Origin: Lentzea sp.
Lineage (GTDB): Bacteria; Actinomycetota; Actinomycetes; Mycobacteriales; Pseudonocardiaceae
Assembly (NCBI GenBank): GCA_030146905.1
Contig: JASLAV010000794.1
Coordinates: 1-10,202 of the forward strand
Reading direction: 5' to 3'
Length of the DNA: 10,202 nt
A program made the position numbers and the translations under genes. The number at the start of each line of letters is the position of its first letter. The first letter of the stretch is position 1. The notes beneath the pieces were generated by a model, which worked only from the letters and a program-made list of their open reading frames with translations, was not told the origin of the DNA and ran no database searches. Positions 5,662-10,202 of this stretch are shown piece after piece.

Positions 5662-6929
5662 TTGCGCTTCTCCCAGTCCTGCTGCGCGGTGGTGAGCTTC
5701 GTCGCCAGCTGCTCCAGGAACTCCTGCGCGGACATCTGCCCCAGCAGCACCTTCTGGTAGAGCGGCTCGGTGTCGGTCTTGGTGATCGACGAGTACTCCG
5801 GCAGGTAGACGGGCGCCGGCACGAGCACGGTCGCCGGGTCCTCCAGCACGCCGAGCGCCATCTTCACCGCCGCGTTCTTCTGGATCCACTCGGCGCCGCG
5901 CACGTCGGTGTTCGCGGGGATCTGGCCGACCTTCTCGTTCCAGTAGCCGTTGCTCTCCGCCGAGACCAGGAAGTCGACGAACTTCCACGCCGCGTCGCGG
6001 TTCTTGCCGCCCTTGAAGACCGCGAACCCGTCGGTCGGGTTAGGCACCACGGTCCGCTTGCCGGACGGCCCCTTCGGCAACGGCATCGCGCTGACCTTCT
6101 CCGGCCCCAGCGCCTTCATGACGTCACCGGTCGAACCGAGGTTGTGGTGCATCATCGCCACCGAGCCACCGGTGAACTGGGCGACCATCTGCGTGTAGCT
6201 GTTGTTCACGTCCGCTTCCGGCGTGGCCTTCTTGTACAGCTCGGCCACCTTGCGCACGAGCTCGGCGTTGCGCGGGTCGGCGACCGTGCTCCTGCCGCCG
6301 TCGTAGAACTTCTCGACACCGGAGTAGGAGTAGGCCTCCGACAACAGCTGGAAGACCGACCCGGCGCCGCCGCGGATGGTGAAGCCGTACCGGTTGTCCG
6401 CCGGCTTGGTCAGCTTGTTCGCGGCGTTGACCAGATCGTCCCAGGTGGACGGTTCCGGGATGTTGTTCTCCTCGAACCAGTCCGAGCGGTACCAGACCAC
6501 GTCGAGGTTGCCGGAGGCGGGAACGGCGTAGAGCTTGCCGTCGGGCGCGGTCTGCCGCACGGTCTCCAGCAGGCCGGGCAGCAGCTTGCCCTTGAGCGGC
6601 CCGCTCTCCAGCCGGTCGTCGACCGGCTCCAGCGCGTCCTGCCCGACGAGGTGCGCGAGGTAGGACGTCGTGACACCGCCGACGTCGGGGGTCGACCCGC
6701 CGGCGATGGCGGTGTCGTACTTCTGCTGCACCGACGAGCTCGGGATGCCGACGTACTCGACCTTGACGTCCGGGTTCGCCGCCTCGAACCTCTTGATCAG
6801 CTCCTGGTAGATCGGGGTGCGGCCGGGGCCGCCGTTGTTGTCCCAGAACGTGATCGTCGTCGGGCCGCCCTGTCCGGCCGAACAACCGCTCAGCACCAGT
6901 GCGAGCGCGACCAGCAGTCGTCTTTTCAT
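5658..6929 (-). CDS. ABC sugar importer, extracellular solute-binding lipoprotein (SBP_bac_1 type)
   Basis: A 423-residue lipoprotein that would capture an oligosaccharide at the outer membrane face and hand it to the two permeases encoded upstream. The very short signal (MKRRLLVALALVLSGC) ends in the lipobox LSGC, with Cys16 as the lipid-modified residue. After it come TTITFWDNNGG (24-34) and NPDVKVEYV, the usual N-terminal strand pattern of cluster-B binding proteins, then GKLYAVPASGNLDVVWYRSD (131-150) and STWDDLVNAANKL (161-173). The C-terminal part is AWKFVDFLVSAE (315-325). ATG at 6929 has AGGAG 4 nt upstream; an ATG at 6941 would add MRSE and overlap the preceding stop by 4 nt. Oligogalacturonide is the likely ligand from context (compare TogB of Dickeya), not from sequence. 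Confidence 0.92.
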   Translation of the reverse strand: MKRRLLVALALVLSGCSAGQGGPTTITFWDNNGGPGRTPIYQELIKRFEAANPDVKVEYVGIPSSSVQQKYDTAIAGGSTPDVGGVTTSYLAHLVGQDALEPVDDRLESGPLKGKLLPGLLETVRQTAPDGKLYAVPASGNLDVVWYRSDWFEENNIPEPSTWDDLVNAANKLTKPADNRYGFTIRGGAGSVFQLLSEAYSYSGVEKFYDGGRSTVADPRNAELVRKVAELYKKATPEADVNNSYTQMVAQFTGGSVAMMHHNLGSTGDVMKALGPEKVSAMPLPKGPSGKRTVVPNPTDGFAVFKGGKNRDAAWKFVDFLVSAESNGYWNEKVGQIPANTDVRGAEWIQKNAAVKMALGVLEDPATVLVPAPVYLPEYSSITKTDTEPLYQKVLLGQMSAQEFLEQLATKLTTAQQDWEKRK

Positions 6930-6937
6930 CTCACTCC

Positions 6938-7819
6938 TCATCCCTTGACGGCACCTGCGCTGAGTCCCTGCACCAGGAACCGCTGCACCACGGCGAAAAC
7001 CAGCACCACCGGCACCGCGGCGACGACGCCGCCGGCCGCGAGAGCCCCGAAGTCGGTGTTGAACTCGCCCAGCGCGTAGCTCAACCCGACCGGCAGCGTG
7101 AACTTGTCCTGCCTGCTCGCGAACATCAGCGCGAACAGGAAGTTGTTCCAGGCACCGATGAACGCGAACGACCCGACCGCGACCAGTGCCGGACGCAGCT
7201 GCGGCAACGTCACCGCGAAGAACGCGCGCAGCCGCGAGCAGCCGTCGACCATCGCGGCCTCTTCGAGCTCCACCGGCACGTTGCGCACGAACCCGCTCAT
7301 CAGGATCAGCGCCAGCGGCAGCTGGAACGCGGTGTCCGCGATCACCAGGCCGGTGAGGCTGTTCAGCAGGCCGGCGGCCTTGAAGATCACGAACAGCGGG
7401 ATCAGCATCATCGCGCCGGGGATGAACTGCGTGCACAGCAACGCCAGCAGGAACACCCGCTGCCCGCGGAACTTGAAGCGCGCCAGTGCGTAGCCGCCCA
7501 TCAGCGCGAACACCGTGACGACCACGAGCGTGCCGAGCGCGATGATCAGGCTGTTCTGGAAGAAGAGCCCGAAGCCGATGCCGTTCCACACGGTGTCGAA
7601 GTGCTCGAACGTGATCGGCCACGGCACGAGCGCGGTCTCCCCCGCCGGCCGGAACGCGAAGACGAGCATCCAGTAGAACGGGATGAGCGTGAACAGCAGG
7701 TAGAGCACCAGTGGCAGGTGCAGCCGGAAGAACCGGCTGGGATCGTGCGGCTTCTTCCGCCGTGGTGGCGGAGGCGGTGGTTCGACGGTCGTGGCAGGGC
7801 GGGTGAGTGTCTGCGTCAT
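6938..7819 (-). CDS. ABC sugar importer permease, MalG type
   Basis: A 293-residue inner-membrane subunit of the importer. A cytoplasmic N-terminal tail is rich in proline and basic residues (PPPPPPRRKK, 14-23). The first membrane segment follows at about 34-55 (LPLVLYLLFTLIPFYWML), and five more hydrophobic segments lie at about 90-112, 121-145, 156-178, 211-232 and 260-283. The cytoplasmic EAA loop, EEAAMVDGCSRLRAFFAVTLP (186-206), is the contact site for the ATPase, and its sequence fits the MalG-type consensus. ATG at 7819 overlaps the stop of the upstream permease by 4 nt (ATGA), with GGGAG 6 nt upstream (7826-7830). The ATPase is not encoded here; in actinomycetes the shared MsiK usually fills this role. 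Confidence 0.93.
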   Translation of the reverse strand: MTQTLTRPATTVEPPPPPPRRKKPHDPSRFFRLHLPLVLYLLFTLIPFYWMLVFAFRPAGETALVPWPITFEHFDTVWNGIGFGLFFQNSLIIALGTLVVVTVFALMGGYALARFKFRGQRVFLLALLCTQFIPGAMMLIPLFVIFKAAGLLNSLTGLVIADTAFQLPLALILMSGFVRNVPVELEEAAMVDGCSRLRAFFAVTLPQLRPALVAVGSFAFIGAWNNFLFALMFASRQDKFTLPVGLSYALGEFNTDFGALAAGGVVAAVPVVLVFAVVQRFLVQGLSAGAVKG

Positions 7820-8691
7820 GCCCGGCTCCCGAACTTGGACAGCCTCAGGTAGAGGATGGAGAAGAACAGCAGGATCACGAAGCCGGCCATCGTGAGCGCG
7901 GATCCGTAGCCGAAGTCGTGCGAGTCGACGGCCTTGCGCGCCACGTAGAGCGGCAGCGTGGTGGTCTGGTTCGCGGGTCCGCCGCCGGTGAGCGTGTAGA
8001 TCAGGTCGACGTTGTTGAACTCCCACACCGCGCGCAGCAGCGTCGACAGCACGATGGCGTCGCGCAGGTGCGGCAGTGTGACGCTGACGAACCGGCGCCA
8101 CCTGCCCGCGCCGTCGACCGACGCGGCCTCGTACAGGTCCTTCGGGATGGTCTGCAGGTCGGCGAGCAGCAGGATCGCGAAGAACGGCACGCCGCGCCAC
8201 AGCTCCGTGACGACGGTCGCGGGGAACACGGTCGCCGGGTCGCCCAGCACCGACGTGCCGGGATCGCCGATGCCCCACTGCGCGAGCTGCTGGAAGATCC
8301 CGGTCGACGGGTTGTAGAGCAGGATCCAGATGCCGGTGGTCAGCACGCCGGAGACCGCCCACGGCGAGAACACCAGCGACCTCGCCAGCCCGCGGCCGAC
8401 GAACGTCTCGTTCACGATCAGCGCGAGGACCAGTCCCAGCACGAGCTGCAGGCCGACCTCGACGACCACCCACTTCGCGCTGAACACGAGGCTCTGCCAG
8501 AACAGCGGGTCGTCGAACAGCATCCGCCGGAAGTTCTCGAAGCCGATGAAGCCGTTCTTCCACGGTTGCGTGACGGTGTGCTGGCGCAGGCTGAACCAGC
8601 CGACGCTGGCGATCGGGTAGACCAGGAAGATCGCCATCAGGACGAGCGTCGGGGCGATCAGGGCGTACGGCGCCCAGGTGCGGGTCCTCAC
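7816..8691 (-). CDS. ABC sugar importer permease, MalF type
   Basis: A 291-residue inner-membrane subunit (from GTG 8691). The first membrane segment is APYALIAPTLVLMAIFLVYP, near the N-terminus, followed by the typical periplasmic segment GFIGFENFRRML and five further hydrophobic stretches. The EAA loop YEAASVDGAGRWRRFVSVTL (187-206) is followed by P207, and LTGGGPANQTTTLPLYVAR later in the chain is characteristic of MalF/UgpA-type sugar permeases. Two in-frame GTG starts are possible. The one at 8691 overlaps the upstream stop by 4 nt (GTGA), as at other junctions of this operon, and is preferred; 8703 would add four residues. Pairs with the MalG-type protein encoded next. Confidence 0.92.
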   Translation of the reverse strand: MRTRTWAPYALIAPTLVLMAIFLVYPIASVGWFSLRQHTVTQPWKNGFIGFENFRRMLFDDPLFWQSLVFSAKWVVVEVGLQLVLGLVLALIVNETFVGRGLARSLVFSPWAVSGVLTTGIWILLYNPSTGIFQQLAQWGIGDPGTSVLGDPATVFPATVVTELWRGVPFFAILLLADLQTIPKDLYEAASVDGAGRWRRFVSVTLPHLRDAIVLSTLLRAVWEFNNVDLIYTLTGGGPANQTTTLPLYVARKAVDSHDFGYGSALTMAGFVILLFFSILYLRLSKFGSRA

Positions 8692-10202
8692 GCCGGGTTC
8701 CACCCGCTCAGGTAGGCGGTCTTGGTGTGCTGCCGCGCCTGCTCGTCGGTGAGCTGCGGGCGGTCGGCGTTCGTGCCGGCGCCGGGACCGGTGTTGCGGT
8801 ACTCCGCGAACCTGGCCTCACGCCAGGGGAACCCGGACATGTCGGTCCACGGTTGTCGTTTGACGGCGGCGGGCAGCTCGGTGTCGCGGATGACGACCTG
8901 GGCGATCGCGTCCGGGTCGCCGCCGGGGTGCCAGGGCCTGCCGAGGAAGTACGTGCCGGCGGGGGCGTCGCTGCGGATCTCGGAGTTGACGATCAGGAAC
9001 CCGTGCGGGTTGTCCCCGCGGGTGCTCGCCGCGGTGATGTAGCCGTTGGGGTCCTGGCCGCGGTTCAGCGCGGTGATGGTGGCCCGTTCGAAGACCGCCG
9101 TCGCCCTGCCGAAGAGGAAGTCGACGTCGCCGGTGATCGCGCAGTCCCGGTAGTACTGGCGCGACCGCGTCGCCGTGGCCGGGGTGTCGGCGTACAGGGT
9201 GTCCTGATGGCCTTCGAAGCGCACGCGGTCGAAGAGCATCCGGTCGCCGGTGGCCTTGACGGCGACGGCCTGGGTGGCGGTGATCTCCGGGTGCTTCGCG
9301 CGGTCGAAGGAGTTGCGGAAGGTGAGGTCGCGGGCCGTGAACCCGCTCGCGGCGATGGTCGCCGTCGCACTGCCGGTGGTTCCGTACGTGGTGCCGTCGG
9401 GTTTCTTGGTGCCGCTGGCGTTGTCGAAGTCGATGACCACGTCTTGTGCGCGTCCGGTGGCGCCCCTGATGGTGAGGTTCTGCTTGGTGGCCGGGATCTT
9501 GACGACCTCCCGGTACACGCCCTTGGGCAGTGTGATCACGCCGTTCGCCGGTGCCGCGTCGATCGCGGCCTGCACGGTGGCGTAGCCGTCGCCGACCACG
9601 AGGTGGTGGCCAGCCGGTTGCGCGCCTGCCTTGAGGTGCCTGATCCGGTGGGCGGGCTCGAGGCCGCGGTTCAGCGTCGGGGTCCACCCGGCGTCCGTGC
9701 CGAGCCGCTTCTCGGGGTTGGCGGCGTTGTGCGCTTCCACCAGGCTGCGCGACCTGCCGTCCACCAGGTTGCCGATGTCGGTGATCGCCGTGCCGCCCCA
9801 GTTGTAGACGATCTTCTCCGGCGCGATGCCGCGGATGAAGTTGTTCTGCGCGTAGATCTGCGACTGGACGCCGACGCCCCAGCTGTAGGTCTGCGAGCCC
9901 TCGTAGAGGTTGTTGTAGACGTGCACCTGGCCGAACCGCACGCGTGGCGCGCGTTCCAGCACGTTGCGGAACACGTTGTGGTGCACGCTCACGCGGAGCT
10001 TGCCCGGGTCGGTCGTGGAGCTGTTCGACGAACCGATGAGCATGGTCTTGCCGTGCTCGGCGAAGACGTTGCGGGACACGGTGACGAGGTCGGACCCGTT
10101 CGTGATGTCGAGCTGCCCGTCGTGCACCTGGTACGGCCGTCCGAAGTGGAGCGGCTGGGTGCTGTCGACGTTCGGCTCGTCGGTGAACGTGCTGTGGTCG
10201 AC
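8688..10202 (-). CDS. Bifunctional pectate lyase (PL1) - pectin methylesterase (CE8) fusion; 5' end outside window
   Basis: The frame is open from the right edge to TGA at 8688-8690 (504 residues seen; numbering from the edge). Residues 1-195 are the C-terminal part of a PL1 beta-helix: VDHSTF (1-6, the WIDH region), GQLDITNGSDLVTVSRN (29-45) and ERAPRVRFG (83-91), with catalytic Arg84 in the RxPxxR motif. A short linker leads to a complete CE8 domain (about 199-504): GDGYATVQAAIDAAP (204-218), QAVAVK with Gln311, GHQDTLY with Asp334, GDVDFLFG with nucleophile Asp361, and LGRPW with Arg422 and Trp424. All expected methylesterase residues are present. The esterase would expose carboxylates that the lyase needs. 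The signal peptide should lie outside the window. It is the first visible gene of the operon and overlaps the MalF-type start by 4 nt. Confidence 0.95.
   Translation of the reverse strand, partial: VDHSTFTDEPNVDSTQPLHFGRPYQVHDGQLDITNGSDLVTVSRNVFAEHGKTMLIGSSNSSTTDPGKLRVSVHHNVFRNVLERAPRVRFGQVHVYNNLYEGSQTYSWGVGVQSQIYAQNNFIRGIAPEKIVYNWGGTAITDIGNLVDGRSRSLVEAHNAANPEKRLGTDAGWTPTLNRGLEPAHRIRHLKAGAQPAGHHLVVGDGYATVQAAIDAAPANGVITLPKGVYREVVKIPATKQNLTIRGATGRAQDVVIDFDNASGTKKPDGTTYGTTGSATATIAASGFTARDLTFRNSFDRAKHPEITATQAVAVKATGDRMLFDRVRFEGHQDTLYADTPATATRSRQYYRDCAITGDVDFLFGRATAVFERATITALNRGQDPNGYITAASTRGDNPHGFLIVNSEIRSDAPAGTYFLGRPWHPGGDPDAIAQVVIRDTELPAAVKRQPWTDMSGFPWREARFAEYRNTGPGAGTNADRPQLTDEQARQHTKTAYLSGWNPA

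Noticed and set aside
4534..5760. Plus-strand frame of 408 codons opposite the enolase-superfamily gene
   Set aside because: No recognisable domain; the opposite strand encodes a protein with conserved catalytic residues and correct spacing.
5662..5988. N-terminal extension of the enolase-superfamily frame to an ATG at 5988
   Set aside because: This part lies inside the lipoprotein gene, reads as Arg/Ala-rich noise, and the GTG at 5661 has a ribosome site and a 4-nt overlap; the family N-terminus starts there.
7820..8563. N-terminal extension of the MalG-type permease frame to 8563
   Set aside because: It overlaps the MalF-type permease gene out of frame and lacks hydrophobic segments; ATG 7819 gives a normal MalG length.
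8818..9687. Minus-strand 289-codon frame within the CE8 region
   Set aside because: Arg/His/Pro-rich out-of-frame copy of the pectin methylesterase coding sequence.

Overview
The window is high-GC DNA with dense antisense shadow frames, frequent GTG starts and overlapping stop/start codons. Together with the CelR/CebR-type operator, a CBM2-GH48 cellulase and an ABC importer lacking its own ATPase gene, this points to a filamentous, plant-biomass-degrading actinomycete. Placement near Saccharothrix or Lentzea (Pseudonocardiales) is only a guess. Nothing suggests phage, plasmid, insertion sequence, tRNA, rRNA or CRISPR content.

Layout, left to right. (1) 1-2372, minus: a secreted GH48 cellulase (signal peptide, CBM2, two Ig-like modules, GH48) whose 3' end runs off the left edge. 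(2) 2373-2615: its upstream control region, with a perfect TGGGAGCGCTCCCA palindrome 20 nt before the start codon, a second near-match 182 nt upstream, a weaker palindrome between them, and the hairpin terminator of the next gene. (3) 2616-3548, minus: a single-domain PL1 pectate lyase. (4) 3549-3717: a divergent promoter region. (5) 3718-4482, plus: a single-domain PL3 pectate lyase. (6) 4485-4515: a perfect 13-bp hairpin that can stop transcription from both converging sides. (7) 4516-10202, minus: a five-gene operon transcribed right to left. It encodes a PL1-CE8 fusion (pectate lyase plus pectin methylesterase, 5' end beyond the right edge), two ABC permeases, a solute-binding lipoprotein and a mandelate-racemase-type enolase-superfamily enzyme. 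Three of its four junctions are 4-nt stop/start overlaps and the fourth is nearly so.

Taken together this is a plant cell wall depolymerisation locus centred on pectin. The CE8 domain would strip methyl esters from homogalacturonan, the PL1 and PL3 lyases would cut the resulting polygalacturonate by beta-elimination, the importer would take up the (probably unsaturated) oligogalacturonides, and the enolase-superfamily enzyme would act on an acid sugar inside the cell. The substrate of the importer and enzyme is inferred from context only. The GH48 cellulase appears to be under separate cellobiose-type control.

I do not see a clearly new biological system. The most distinctive points are the fused lyase-esterase translationally coupled to its importer, the enolase-superfamily enzyme that seems to lack the Asp of the usual His-Asp dyad, and the paired CelR-like operators.
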